A DNA stretch of 64,000 nt from Streptomyces sp. DvalAA-43 (GCF_900091725.1 NZ_FMBW01000071.1:124001-188000), one strand, 5' to 3'. Shown: positions 10,060 through 19,193, counted from the first letter of the stretch. Program-made: numbers and translations. Notes: generated by a model not told the origin, from the sequence alone.

Positions 10060-10194
10060 CGGCAGCGGCCCGGCACCCATCGGGGCGGCCGGGCCGTCCG
10101 TGCGACGTGCCGACGGCGCGACCGGCCGCACATCACGACATCCGCGGCTGCCGCCCGGTCACGACTTGTTGCCGATCATCGCCGACCAGGACGG

Positions 10195-10800
10195 TCAGGA
10201 CTTCTTGCTGGGCGAGGCGGTCGGTGACGTGGCGGTGTTCGGCGGCACCGAGGCCGTCGGCTTCTGGCAGCCCTTCTGCTTCGCCATCGCGGTACCGACC
10301 TCGCCGGACTGAAGCTTCTTCAGCGCCTCGTCACCACTGGTGCTGATCTTGTTCAGCTCGTCCGCGATGCTCTTGAGCCCATCGGCGAACTTCCCCTGGT
10401 CCTTCGTCTCCAGTGCGTCGACCTTCTTCTGAAGGTTCGCGTACGACACGGAGGACGCGTCGAGCTCCTTCACGGCCTCCTTCTGCGTGGTCTCGCCGCC
10501 GTCGACCGGCGGGGGGCCCGCGGAGTCGACTGCCGCGCCCAGTGCCTTGTACGCCTGCGAGATCTGCTGGAAGGCTGCCGAGTCGGTCTTCTGGACGTCG
10601 GCGGGCTTGCTGTTGTCCGCGGTCTGCTGCTGGATGGCGGCGTTGGCGTTCGCGATCTTCTGGAGCTGGGGCTGGACCTGGTCGCAGACCTTCTTGGCCC
10701 AGTCGTTCACCTTGTCGCTGTTGTCATCGCTGCTGCAGCCCGACAGCGTCAGTACCAGTACCGCACCGCCGGACAGCGCGGCCGCAAGCTTCTTGTTCAC
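10195..10800 (-). CDS. Secreted small lipoprotein
   Basis: About 201 aa. I chose the GTG at 10800 (MNKKLAAALSGG) because GGAAGG sits 10 nt upstream. The ATG six codons earlier overlaps that site. A basic n-region and hydrophobic segment end at the lipobox LTLSGC, so Cys is lipidated. The mature part is hydrophilic and helical, with repeated Ala/Lys/Gln segments (about residues 30-170) and a Ser/Thr/Pro-rich C-terminus. Its function is unknown. It is transcribed alone, between hppA and the methyltransferase. Confidence 0.8.
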   Translation of the reverse strand: MNKKLAAALSGGAVLVLTLSGCSSDDNSDKVNDWAKKVCDQVQPQLQKIANANAAIQQQTADNSKPADVQKTDSAAFQQISQAYKALGAAVDSAGPPPVDGGETTQKEAVKELDASSVSYANLQKKVDALETKDQGKFADGLKSIADELNKISTSGDEALKKLQSGEVGTAMAKQKGCQKPTASVPPNTATSPTASPSKKS

Positions 10801-10883
10801 CGGATCGGTCCCTTCCAAGGCTCTCGGCCCCGGAACTTACACGGCGAGCGGCCTCCATCCGGGTGCCAGGCATCCGATGAGTG

Positions 10884-10903
10884 GCCATTTGCAGCCATTT
10901 GCA
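10884..10903. repeat. Perfect tandem 10-mer upstream of the lipoprotein gene
   Basis: GCCATTTGCA occurs twice back to back (10884-10893 and 10894-10903), about 85-100 bp upstream of the lipoprotein start and AT-richer than its surroundings. It could be a regulator binding site. The protein is unknown. Confidence 0.6.
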
Positions 10904-11028
10904 CCAAGGGAAATGAGGGAGATACAACTCACCCACACAGCCCTCCACATCCTGGAACACCTGAACGAGTAGATACACGATCGGCGTACGCGTCGGCGGC
11001 GGCCGCCGGTTGCTGTCGAGGTGCGACC

Positions 11029-11062
11029 GGGCGGGCGGCACATCAGAATGCGCCGCCCGCCC
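11029..11062 (-). terminator. Terminator hairpin of hppA
   Basis: Perfect 11-bp inverted repeat (arms 11029-11039 and 11052-11062, 12-nt loop), just past the hppA stop codon. There is no clear T-run, as is common in Streptomyces. Confidence 0.6.
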
Positions 11063-11108
11063 AGCCACTGGACCGGTGCCGGTCAGGCTTCAGTGCCTGG
11101 CCCCGGCT

Positions 11109-13565
11109 TCACGAAACAGCGGCCTGGGACGGCCTGTGCCCTTCTCCGTCCTCGCCCCCGTCCCCGTCCCCGTCCCCGGAGTCCTCCCCGTCGCCCACGG
11201 CGATCCCGCGCCGCTTGGACACGTAGACCGCGCCGACGATGACCGCGGCGGCGAGCACCGCCACCACCGTCCGCACACCGGCGCTCGCGTCCTGCCCGTA
11301 GCTGAACTGCACCACCGCCGGGGCGATGAGCAGGGCGACCAGGTTCATCACCTTGAGCAGAGGGTTGATCGCCGGACCCGCCGTGTCCTTGAACGGGTCA
11401 CCGACCGTGTCGCCGATGACGGTCGCGGCATGGGCCTCGCTGCCCTTGCCGCCGTAATGGCCGTCCTCGACGAGCTTCTTGGCGTTGTCCCACGCGCCAC
11501 CGGAGTTGGCGAGGAAGACCGCCATCAGGGTGCCGGTGCCGATGGCGCCCGCGAGATAGGAACCGAGCGCTCCGACACCGAGCGTGAACCCGACGGCGAT
11601 GGGCGCCAGGACGGCCAGCAGGCCGGGCGTGGCGAGTTCGCGCAGGGCGTCCTTGGTGCAGATGTCGACGACGCGCCCGTACTCCGGCTTCTCGCTGTAA
11701 TCCATGATCCCGGGATGCTCGCGGAACTGCCGCCGCACCTCGTAGACCACGGCCCCGGCCGACCGCGACACCGCGTTGATCGCAAGGCCGGCGAAGAGGA
11801 AGACGACCGCGGCGCCGAGAATCAGGCCCACCAGGTTGTTGGGCTGCGAGATGTCCAGGCTGAGCGTCATCTCCCCGGCCTTGGCCCCCACGTCGTCGAC
11901 CGCCGTGGCGATCGCGTCGCGGTACGAACCGAAGAGCGCCGACGCCGCCAGCACGGCGGTGGCGATGGCGATGCCCTTGGTGATGGCCTTGGTGGTGTTG
12001 CCGACGGCGTCCAGGTCGGTGAGGACCTGCGCACCGGCGCCCGTGACATCACCGGACATCTCGGCGATGCCCTGCGCGTTGTCCGAGACCGGGCCGAAGG
12101 TGTCCATGGCGACGATGACACCGACGGTGGTGAGCAGCCCGGTCCCCGCCAGGGCCACCGCGAAGAGCGCCAGCATGATCGACGTTCCGCCGAGCAGGAA
12201 CGCCCCGTAGACACCCAGACCGATCAGCAGCGCCGTGTAGACGGCGGACTCCAGACCGATCGAGATACCGGCGAGTACGACCGTGGCCGGACCGGTCAGC
12301 GAGGACTTGCCGATGTCCCTGACAGGGCGTCGGCCGGTCTCGGTGAAGTAGCCGGTCAACTGCTGGATCAGGGCGGCCAGCACGATGCCGATGGCCACGG
12401 CGACCAGGGCGAAGACCCGCGGGTCGCCGCCGTGCGAGGTGATGGCCCTGTCGGTGACGCCGTCCAGATCCGCGTACGAGGACGGCAGGTAGACGAAGAC
12501 GGCCACGGCCACCAGCGCCAGCGAGATCACCGCGGAGACGAAGAACCCGCGGTTGATGGCGGTCATTCCGCTGCGGTCGGCGCGCCGCGGGGCGACCGCG
12601 AAGATGCCGATCATCGCGGTGATCACGCCGATCGCCGGAACGATCAGCGGGAAGGCCAGTCCGGAGTCGCCGAAGGCGGCCTTGCCGAGGATGAGCGCGG
12701 CGACGAGCGTCACGGCGTACGACTCGAAGAGGTCGGCCGCCATTCCGGCGCAGTCACCGACGTTGTCGCCCACGTTGTCGGCGATGGTGGCCGCATTGCG
12801 GGGATCGTCCTCCGGGATGCCCTGCTCGACCTTGCCGACGAGGTCGGCGCCGACGTCCGCCGCCTTGGTGAAGATGCCGCCACCGACCCTCATGAACATG
12901 GCGATCAGCGCGGCACCGAGGCCGAAGCCCTCCAGCACCTTCGGGGCATCGGCGGCATAGACGAGCACGACACAGGACGCACCGAGCAGGCCGAGGCCCA
13001 CGGTGATCATGCCGACCACGCCACCGGTACGAAAAGCGATCTTCATCGCCTTGTGCGAAACGGCGGTGAGATCCTTTTCCGGCTCGCCTTCCGTGGGAGT
13101 GGCCTCACGCGCAGCAGCGGCCACACGGACATTGCTCCGTACGGCAAGCCGCATCCCGATGTATCCGGTGGCCGCCGAGAAAAGCGCACCCACCAGGAAG
13201 AACAACGAACGGCCCGCGCGCTGCGACCAGTTGTCGGCCGGTAGCAGCAGAAGCAGGAAGAAGACCACGACGGCAAAGATGCCGACGGTGCGCAACTGCC
13301 GGGCCAGATAGGCATTCGCGCCTTCCTGGACGGCGGCCGCGATCTCCTTCATGCGGTCGGTTCCCTCGCCGGCCGCCAGCACCTGGCGCACCAGCAACCT
13401 GGCGACGACCAGTGCGGCGACGGCGACGACCGCGATGACGATCACGATGACGCGATTGTCATCGGTGAGGACCGCGGCCGCCAGAGAAGTGGATCGGCCC
13501 GAAGGTGCGGAAAATGCGGATTCTTGCGCCGGTCCTGCCAGTGGGATGTTGAAGAACTCCGCCAT
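11109..13565 (-). CDS. hppA: Membrane-bound proton-translocating pyrophosphatase
   Basis: Hydrolyses pyrophosphate and pumps protons across the membrane. 818 aa with about 16 transmembrane segments. The substrate signature DVGADLVGKVEQG and the second acidic motif DNVGDNVGDCAGM are intact. GNTTKAITKG has the Lys that marks the potassium-independent subclass in this family. The start is ATG 13565 (MAEFFNIPLAG) with GGAGG 5 nt upstream; the frame stays open further upstream but without family sequence. The C-terminal GDGDGDGG stretch is low complexity. Monocistronic, with an AT-rich promoter region before it. Confidence 0.96.
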   Translation of the reverse strand: MAEFFNIPLAGPAQESAFSAPSGRSTSLAAAVLTDDNRVIVIVIAVVAVAALVVARLLVRQVLAAGEGTDRMKEIAAAVQEGANAYLARQLRTVGIFAVVVFFLLLLLPADNWSQRAGRSLFFLVGALFSAATGYIGMRLAVRSNVRVAAAAREATPTEGEPEKDLTAVSHKAMKIAFRTGGVVGMITVGLGLLGASCVVLVYAADAPKVLEGFGLGAALIAMFMRVGGGIFTKAADVGADLVGKVEQGIPEDDPRNAATIADNVGDNVGDCAGMAADLFESYAVTLVAALILGKAAFGDSGLAFPLIVPAIGVITAMIGIFAVAPRRADRSGMTAINRGFFVSAVISLALVAVAVFVYLPSSYADLDGVTDRAITSHGGDPRVFALVAVAIGIVLAALIQQLTGYFTETGRRPVRDIGKSSLTGPATVVLAGISIGLESAVYTALLIGLGVYGAFLLGGTSIMLALFAVALAGTGLLTTVGVIVAMDTFGPVSDNAQGIAEMSGDVTGAGAQVLTDLDAVGNTTKAITKGIAIATAVLAASALFGSYRDAIATAVDDVGAKAGEMTLSLDISQPNNLVGLILGAAVVFLFAGLAINAVSRSAGAVVYEVRRQFREHPGIMDYSEKPEYGRVVDICTKDALRELATPGLLAVLAPIAVGFTLGVGALGSYLAGAIGTGTLMAVFLANSGGAWDNAKKLVEDGHYGGKGSEAHAATVIGDTVGDPFKDTAGPAINPLLKVMNLVALLIAPAVVQFSYGQDASAGVRTVVAVLAAAVIVGAVYVSKRRGIAVGDGEDSGDGDGDGGEDGEGHRPSQAAVS

Positions 13566-13962
13566 ACGTCCTCCTTGACGCTCAGCGCTCAAGACGTGGA
13601 CGGATTGTAGGGAGCGGGAGCCGATCAAAACAGTGCGCGGTAAATGTAATTGACCTTCACCGGTCGATCGGTAAATGATCGAGGCCCTCGATCGACCCAA
13701 ATGCAGTAATGGGGCAGGCACATTTTCCGTAGATCATTGATCACGCATAAATGATCAGGAATAAATGAAAAAGGCCCTGCTCAGCAGGGCCTCAAAGGCA
13801 GATCAGGAAATGAGTCGGGGAGGGGTCCCGGCGGGACGGCGGTTTCCAGGGCGGGCCGCCCAGCGCACCCGGGCCGCCCCAGCACATCCGTGGCGCCTCA
13901 GCGGACCAAGGGAAGCAGGGGGAGCAAGGGGCACGGGAAGCCGGGGGCAAGGGCAGACATCG
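13566..13962. promoter_or_regulatory. hppA upstream region with palindromes; also the apgA 3' end
   Basis: 397 bp without a gene and clearly AT-richer than the flanks. It contains GATCGAG-GCC-CTCGATC (13677-13693) and several TGATC/GATCA repeats around 13731-13758, plus the apgA terminator at 13772-13792. The palindromes are candidate operators for hppA. Confidence 0.5.
13772..13792 (-). terminator. Rho-independent terminator of the bldG-apgA unit
   Basis: Perfect inverted repeat AGGCCCTGCT / AGCAGGGCCT. On the minus strand it is followed by TTTTTCATTTAT, a canonical T-tract that is unusual in this G+C-rich DNA. Confidence 0.85.
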
Positions 13963-14445
13963 CTACGGCAGCACGGTCACGGGCGTCTTCGGCCAGCTCA
14001 TGCGGATCACTCCGCCATTGGCTCCCGATCTGACTTCCACATCATCGACGAGGCCGCTGATGACCGCGAGTCCCATCTCGTCCTCGCCATCGGCGTCACT
14101 CTCATGATCCGGCTCGTCGAGCCCCCCGCCGGGCGTGGCGCCGCGTGTCGCGGAGGCTCCGACGGGCCCGCCGAGAGCGGGGTCGGCCCCCGGTCCGGGC
14201 ACCTCGTCGCCGACCTCGACGGAGAAGGACTTCTCCTCCTCGATCAGGACGACGGAGACGGGAGCGGTGATGCCATGGCTGCGGTGCAGCCCGACCGCGC
14301 GGCTGCAGGCCTCGCCGACAGCGAGTCTGACCTCGTCGAGCACGGCTTCGTCAACCCCTGCCCGGCGCGCCACGGCGGCTGCCACGAGGCGGGCCGTCCT
14401 GACGTGTTCGGGCTGGGCGCTGAAGCGGAGTTCAACGGTGGTCAT
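13963..14445 (-). CDS. apgA: Anti-sigma factor, HATPase family, partner of BldG
   Basis: SpoIIAB/RsbW-like serine kinase or anti-sigma protein. In S. coelicolor the corresponding gene (ORF3/ApgA) is cotranscribed with bldG and its product binds BldG. The N-box region LDEVRLAVGEACSRAV and the G1 region DEMGLAVI are visible. Between them lies a roughly 40-residue Gly/Pro/acidic insert (about residues 90-130) in the ATP-lid position. I chose ATG 14445 (MTTVELRFSAQ, about 160 aa) because of the AGGGGG site just upstream. A start 10 codons earlier is possible. It is downstream of bldG after a long gap of about 660 bp. Confidence 0.88.
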   Translation of the reverse strand: MTTVELRFSAQPEHVRTARLVAAAVARRAGVDEAVLDEVRLAVGEACSRAVGLHRSHGITAPVSVVLIEEEKSFSVEVGDEVPGPGADPALGGPVGASATRGATPGGGLDEPDHESDADGEDEMGLAVISGLVDDVEVRSGANGGVIRMSWPKTPVTVLP

Positions 14446-15109
14446 GCAATCCCCCTCAGACGTACGGGCGTGCATCCCAGGGGTCCGGGCACACTGCCCA
14501 TCGTCCCTGCTCTTCTTCCGGACTTCTCCGGCTCTTCTTCAAGTCCTCTTCGGGTCTTCTTCCGGGACCCGCGATGGGTCTTCTTCCGGAACCGACGATC
14601 CGGCAGCCGGTCCCATCGATCGAACCCCTCGGCTCGCCGATCTCGTCACCGACCGCCGAGGACCGCCGTACAGCCGCCCACCTGAACCGGCGTACAGACG
14701 TACAGCCGACCGGCGTACGGCCGGCATGCGGCCACCGGCCACCGGCCTGCCGAGTTGCCGACGGATAAACCGACCAGCGGACGGCCCGACTGCCGGGCGC
14801 ACCCTGCTCACGGTGGCCGGACGACGACCCTCGGGCCAGCCGGCCGCCGAACGGCTCGCCGAACGACTGGCCGACATCCCGTCGAACACCACCCGGTCCG
14901 TCCGGCCGACCGTCCGGCCACTCAGGGCGCCGGTCACCCGGCTCCCCGGCCTCCGATCGCCCGACCGGTCGATGCCCGGCAGGCCGATCGGCCTGCCTAC
15001 GGCAATCGGCCACCAGGCACAGCCACGTCGCACCGGCCGCCTGGCGGGCGGCTGGTGCGCCGACCGAGCGCCGAACCGGCCTGCGGCCGGCCCGGCCGCG
15101 GGCCGACCG
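14446..15109. other. 664-bp spacer inside the bldG-apgA unit
   Basis: No gene is recognised. About 14510-14595 is a run of CTTCTTC/TCTTCC pyrimidine-rich repeats, and 14600-15100 consists of degenerate CCGGCCGACC and GTACAGCCGAC units. Open frames across it are compositionally biased and do not look like real proteins. This is an unusually long gap for two genes known to be cotranscribed in a relative. Confidence 0.55.
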
Positions 15110-15463
15110 TCAGTCGGTGGCCGCCACGGCCTCGTCGACCGTGGTGTGAATCGGGAACACCTTGGTCAGACCAGTGATCCGGAAGATCTTGAGAATGCGC
15201 TCCTGGTTGCAGACCAGGCGCAGCGAGCCCTCATGGGCCCGGACACGCTTCAGGCCACCCACGAGCACGCCGAGGCCGGTGGAGTCGAGGAAGTCGACGC
15301 CTTCCATGTCGACAACCAGGTGGTAGCTGCCGTCATTCACCAACTCGACCAACTGCTCGCGCAGCTTGGGCGCGGTATACACATCAATCTCGCCACCGAC
15401 CTCGACGACCGTACGGTCGCCACCAGGGCCGGACACATTGCGAGTCGACAAGGACAGGTCCAC
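15110..15463 (-). CDS. bldG: Anti-anti-sigma factor BldG
   Basis: STAS-domain protein of 117 aa, required for aerial mycelium and antibiotic production in S. coelicolor. The phosphorylatable serine is in the motif VDFLDSTGLGVLVGG. The sequence from EVGGEIDVYTAPKLREQL onward closely fits my recollection of S. coelicolor BldG, with about four extra residues (SGPG) near the N-terminus. GTG start at 15463 with GGAGG 5 nt upstream. Divergent from the helicase gene with 78 bp between, so the promoters must overlap. Confidence 0.97.
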   Translation of the reverse strand: MDLSLSTRNVSGPGGDRTVVEVGGEIDVYTAPKLREQLVELVNDGSYHLVVDMEGVDFLDSTGLGVLVGGLKRVRAHEGSLRLVCNQERILKIFRITGLTKVFPIHTTVDEAVAATD

Positions 15464-15541
15464 GGATCCTCCAGCACCTTGCTATCGAGCGGTCGCCCCT
15501 CGGTCTCCCCGGCGGAGCCAGGGAACGGATCGCCAGCCGCG

Positions 15542-18115
15542 ATGGCATTCAATCACTTACCGGCAGCCATGCACGACGCCTTGGGACCATTGTCCGTCAC
15601 GCCAGTGACACACTCGGTGCCGATGGCCAAGAATCACCGCCCCAGTCGACCACCCGGGAACAGCGACACCAGTCACTCTCCCGCCATGGTCCTCGACCGG
15701 CTCGCCGCAGTGGCGGGCCGGTCCGCGCGCATCACTCATACGGAGCACTTGCCCCCGCGTGCGGGAACCCATGCCATCTGGCCCGATCGCATCCGGCCAG
15801 AAGTCATCGCCGCGATCCAGAAGGCCGGAATCGAACATCCGTGGGCACACCAGTCGGCCGCCGCCGAGCACGCCCTGGACGGCGAATCCGTGGTCATCGC
15901 CACCGGCACGGCGTCCGGCAAGTCGCTCGCCTACCTCGCCCCGGTCCTCAGCGCGCTGCTCGACGGCTCCGAGGCCCCGAACGGCCGCGGCGCCACCGCG
16001 CTGTACCTGGCCCCCACCAAGGCCCTGGCCGCCGACCAGAGGCGTGCCGTGAAGCAGCTCGCGGCACCGCTCGGCAACGCCGTCAGGCCCGCGGTCTACG
16101 ACGGCGACACACCGGTCGAGGAACGCGAGTGGGTGCGCCAGTACGCCAACTACGTCCTGACCAACCCCGACATGCTGCACCGCGGGATACTCCCGTCCCA
16201 CCCCCGCTGGTCCTCCTTCCTGCGCGCCCTGCGCTTCGTCGTCATCGACGAGTGCCACACCTACCGCGGCGTCTTCGGCTCCCATGTCGCCCAGGTGGTG
16301 CGCCGGCTCCGCCGCCTCTGCGCCCGTTACGGCGCCGATCCGGTCTTCCTCCTCGCCTCCGCCACCGCGGCGGAGCCCTCCGTCGCGGCCGGCCGCCTCA
16401 CCGGTCTCCCGGTCAAGGAGGTCGCCGACGACTCCTCGCCCCGCGGCGAGCTGGTCTTCGCACTGTGGGAGCCGCCCCTGACCGACCTGCACGGCGAGAA
16501 GGGCGCCCCGGTCCGGCGTACCGCCACCGCCGAGACCGCCGACCTCCTCACCGATCTCATCGTCCAGGGCGTCCGCTCGGTCGCCTTCGTACGCTCCCGG
16601 CGCGGCGCCGAGCTGATCTCCGTCATCGCGAAGGAGCGCCTCGCCGAGGTGGACCGCTCCCTGCCCGCCCGGGTCGCCGCCTACCGCGGGGGCTACCTCC
16701 CCGAGGAACGCCGCGCCCTGGAACGCGCCCTGCACTCCGGGCAGCTGCTCGGGCTGGCCGCCACCACCGCCCTCGAACTCGGCATCGACGTCTCCGGCCT
16801 GGATGCCGTCGTCATAGCCGGCTACCCGGGCACCAGGGCGTCGCTGTGGCAGCAGGCGGGCCGTGCCGGGCGCTCCGGCCAGGGCGCCCTGGCCATCCTG
16901 GTGGCTCGCGACGACCCGCTGGACACCTTCCTCGTCCACCATCCCGAGGCGCTGTTCCAGCAGCCCGTGGAGTCGACCGTCCTCGACCCGGACAATCCGT
17001 ACGTCCTCGCCCCCCATCTGTGTGCCGCCGCCTCGGAGCTCCCTCTCACCGAGGCGGACCTGGAGCTCTTCGGCCCGGCCGTGGCGGAACTGCTGCCGCA
17101 GCTGGAAGCCGCGAAACTGCTGCGTAAACGGGCGTCGGGCTGGCACTGGACCCGCCGCGAGCGCGCCGCCGATCTCACCGACATCCGTGGCGAGGGCGGC
17201 CGCCCCGTCCAGATCGTCGAGGAGGGCACCGGCAGGCTGCTGGGCACCGTCGACGAGTCGGCCGCGCACACCGCCGTCCACGAGGGCGCCGTCCACCTCC
17301 ATCAGGGCCGCACCTACCTGGTCCGGAAACTGGATCTGAAGGATTCGGTGGCCCTGGTCGAGGAGGCCGTCCCGCCGTACTCGACCACCGCGCGCGACAC
17401 CACCTCCATCGCCGTCCTGGAGACCGACACCGAGATCCCGTGGGGTGACGGGCGGCTCTGCTACGGCTCGGTCGAGGTCACCAGCCAGGTCGTCTCCTTC
17501 CTGCGTCGCAGGCTGATCACCGGCGAGGTCCTCGGCGAGACCAAGCTGGACCTGCCGCCCCGCACTCTGCGCACCCGTGCCGTCTGGTGGACGGTCACCG
17601 AGGACCAGCTCGACGCCGCCCGCATCAACCCGGAGATCCTGGGCGGCGCCCTGCACGCCGCGGAGCACGCGTCGATCGGGATGCTGCCGCTCTTCGCCAC
17701 CTGCGACCGGTGGGACATCGGCGGCGTCTCCGTGCCCCTGCACCCGGACACCCTGCTGCCCACGGTCTTCGTGTACGACGGCCACCCGGGCGGTGCCGGA
17801 TTCGCCGAGCGGGCCTTCCACACCGCCCGTGCCTGGCTGGCCGCGACCCGCCAGGCGATCGCGTCCTGCGAATGCGAGGCGGGCTGCCCGTCCTGCGTCC
17901 AGTCCCCCAAGTGCGGCAACGGCAACGAACCACTGCACAAGCGCGGCGCCGTGCGCCTCCTCACCGAACTCCTGCGATCCGCACCCCCGGACCCGGGGGA
18001 ACCGAAGGAGGCGAAGCCGAAGGAGACGTCGGCGGAGCCTGAACCGGCGGAAGCGGAGGCGGAAGCGGCTCGGGAGGGCCTGGAACAGCCGCCGGAGGGC
18101 CGGCCCTGGACCTGA
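15542..18115 (+). CDS. DEAD/DEAH-box helicase with C-terminal DUF1998-type cysteines
   Basis: Superfamily 2 helicase, 857 aa. Motif I is ATGTASGKSLAYL, motif II DECHTYRG, motif III SATAAEP, and motif VI QQAGRAGRSGQGALA. The C-terminus has a Cys cluster, CECEAGCPSCVQSPKCG, as in Hrq1/MrfA-like helicases, which suggests DNA repair (MrfA acts on mitomycin damage). ATG 15542 (MAFNHLPAAM) was chosen on family similarity; the frame stays open far upstream but that part is non-coding or antisense to bldG. The 3' end overlaps the last 155 bp of the convergent TadE-like gene. Confidence 0.93.
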   Translation: MAFNHLPAAMHDALGPLSVTPVTHSVPMAKNHRPSRPPGNSDTSHSPAMVLDRLAAVAGRSARITHTEHLPPRAGTHAIWPDRIRPEVIAAIQKAGIEHPWAHQSAAAEHALDGESVVIATGTASGKSLAYLAPVLSALLDGSEAPNGRGATALYLAPTKALAADQRRAVKQLAAPLGNAVRPAVYDGDTPVEEREWVRQYANYVLTNPDMLHRGILPSHPRWSSFLRALRFVVIDECHTYRGVFGSHVAQVVRRLRRLCARYGADPVFLLASATAAEPSVAAGRLTGLPVKEVADDSSPRGELVFALWEPPLTDLHGEKGAPVRRTATAETADLLTDLIVQGVRSVAFVRSRRGAELISVIAKERLAEVDRSLPARVAAYRGGYLPEERRALERALHSGQLLGLAATTALELGIDVSGLDAVVIAGYPGTRASLWQQAGRAGRSGQGALAILVARDDPLDTFLVHHPEALFQQPVESTVLDPDNPYVLAPHLCAAASELPLTEADLELFGPAVAELLPQLEAAKLLRKRASGWHWTRRERAADLTDIRGEGGRPVQIVEEGTGRLLGTVDESAAHTAVHEGAVHLHQGRTYLVRKLDLKDSVALVEEAVPPYSTTARDTTSIAVLETDTEIPWGDGRLCYGSVEVTSQVVSFLRRRLITGEVLGETKLDLPPRTLRTRAVWWTVTEDQLDAARINPEILGGALHAAEHASIGMLPLFATCDRWDIGGVSVPLHPDTLLPTVFVYDGHPGGAGFAERAFHTARAWLAATRQAIASCECEAGCPSCVQSPKCGNGNEPLHKRGAVRLLTELLRSAPPDPGEPKEAKPKETSAEPEPAEAEAEAAREGLEQPPEGRPWT

Positions 18116-18563
18116 CCACCGGTTCGTACGGCCCGAAACCCACCCGGGCCGTCACATCGGCGATCTCCCCGAGCACCGCACACCGGACCACCACGGCCCC
18201 CTGCGCCGCGGCCACCTTCTCGGCGACCCCGCACGCCTTCCCAGGCCCTTGCAGGGCCCGATCGGCTGCGGCCAGGGCCGCCAGGTCCGCCGCACCCCCC
18301 GCCCGGTGCCGGACGACCACCACCTGCCCGAGAGCCAGCACCACCGCGAACACCGCGCACAACGTGGCCGTGGTCATCGCCACCCACACCGTGGCCAGCC
18401 CCCTGTCCCCCTCCGTATCCGGCGACCCCTTGCCCCCGCGTAGCCGCACAAGCGCCGCCGTACCCAGCCGCAGAAGGGTCGCCGCACTCAGCCGCCTTAC
18501 GAGGACGGCCGTACGCGACCGTGTGAGGACGCCCACGCGTCTCCGCTCACCCGTCCCACTCAC
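17961..18563 (-). CDS. TadE-like secretion-neighbourhood protein (Rv3654c family)
   Basis: 200 aa. A basic leader leads to GDRGLATVWVAMTTATLCAV, a TadE-type membrane anchor, then a conserved region GGAADLAALAAADRALQG and a Cys pair. The last 50 residues are very Pro-rich and lie antisense to the helicase 3' end. GTG start at 18563 overlaps the TadE stop codon (GTGA), so translation is probably coupled. This family sits beside a helicase in many actinobacteria, as here. It is the last gene of the Tad operon, probably a minor pilin. Confidence 0.82.
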   Translation of the reverse strand: MSGTGERRRVGVLTRSRTAVLVRRLSAATLLRLGTAALVRLRGGKGSPDTEGDRGLATVWVAMTTATLCAVFAVVLALGQVVVVRHRAGGAADLAALAAADRALQGPGKACGVAEKVAAAQGAVVVRCAVLGEIADVTARVGFGPYEPVVRSRAGPPAAVPGPPEPLPPPLPPVQAPPTSPSASPPSVPPGPGVRIAGVR

Positions 18564-18982
18564 CGCGTCACCCCCACCGTGTCCTCGGCCAGCGCCGCCG
18601 CCTCCGCGTGAAGCGTCAGGGCCAGCGGGCCCGGCCCCGGCATCGACGCCGCCACACGTACCCGCCACAGCTCCCCGGTCCGTTCCATCGCCACTTCGGA
18701 CCCGTCGGGTGCCGCCGAACGGGCGGCCTCCAGCGCCTGCGGCTCCGGCTCGGAACGGGCCGCCGCCCTCGCCCCGGCCCTCGCCGCGTCCACACACCGG
18801 ATCTGGGCGGAGGCGGCCATCAGCGCCCAGACCAGCGCCAGGGCGAACACCGCCAGCACCGGAATCGCCATGGCTGCTTCCGCCGTCACCGCGCCCCGGT
18901 CCCTTCCGCTCCCGGCTCTCCCGCCCCCGGTACGCGAACGGCCTCCGGCACTCGCCGCGGGACCGCTCTCAGAACTTCGCAT
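18560..18982 (-). CDS. TadE family pilus assembly protein
   Basis: 140 aa. The pattern RDRGAVTAEAAMAIPVLAVF is the TadE hallmark: processing site, Glu at +5, and hydrophobic helix. The C-terminal part contains short alternating hydrophobic segments. It overlaps the mini-pilin gene upstream by 14 bp and the TadE-like gene by 4 bp. A minor pseudopilin of the Tad/Flp machine. Confidence 0.88.
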   Translation of the reverse strand: MRSSESGPAASAGGRSRTGGGRAGSGRDRGAVTAEAAMAIPVLAVFALALVWALMAASAQIRCVDAARAGARAAARSEPEPQALEAARSAAPDGSEVAMERTGELWRVRVAASMPGPGPLALTLHAEAAALAEDTVGVTR

Positions 18983-19193
18983 CGAGCGCGTCCTTCAACA
19001 GTGACTGCAATGCGGACATGACCGGCTGGCTGGTGACCACTTTGTAGAGCACCGCCGCGAACGCGCAGGCCGCGATCGTCCCCACCGCGTATTCGGATGT
19101 CGTCATCCCGTTGTCCGACCGGACTCGACGCGCCATGCCCCGCACCCAGTCCTTGATTCGCTGCATCATTCCGACCCCCGTGGAATTCTCCAT
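18969..19193 (-). CDS. Flp-like mini-pilin, DUF4244 family
   Basis: 74 aa. A basic N-terminus is followed by RSDNGMTTSEYAVGTIAACAF: Gly before the cleavage site, Glu at +5 and Tyr at +6, as in Flp pilins, and then one membrane helix and a short tail. Probably the major pilin or fibre subunit. The ATG at 19193 has AAGGGG 7 nt upstream. No dedicated prepilin peptidase gene is in this window. Confidence 0.85.
   Translation of the reverse strand: MENSTGVGMMQRIKDWVRGMARRVRSDNGMTTSEYAVGTIAACAFAAVLYKVVTSQPVMSALQSLLKDALDAKF

Larger units (their letters stand above)
10801..11108. other. 308-bp intergenic region between hppA end and lipoprotein start
   Basis: Holds the lipoprotein promoter region with a tandem 10-mer (10884-10903) and the hppA terminator hairpin (11029-11062). 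A 31-codon plus-strand frame at 10877-10972 has no support beyond an open frame and was not called as a gene. Confidence 0.6.

Noticed and set aside
10877..10972. 31-codon plus-strand frame ending HILEHLNE
   Set aside because: Plausible ribosome site is weak and the frame overlaps the tandem-repeat promoter region; no support from conservation can be judged here.
14135..15541. Upstream extension of the helicase frame
   Set aside because: It would run through apgA antisense, the repeat spacer and bldG antisense; the family start is at 15542.
15557..17938. 793-codon frame on the minus strand inside the helicase gene
   Set aside because: Antisense of helicase motifs; composition artefact.
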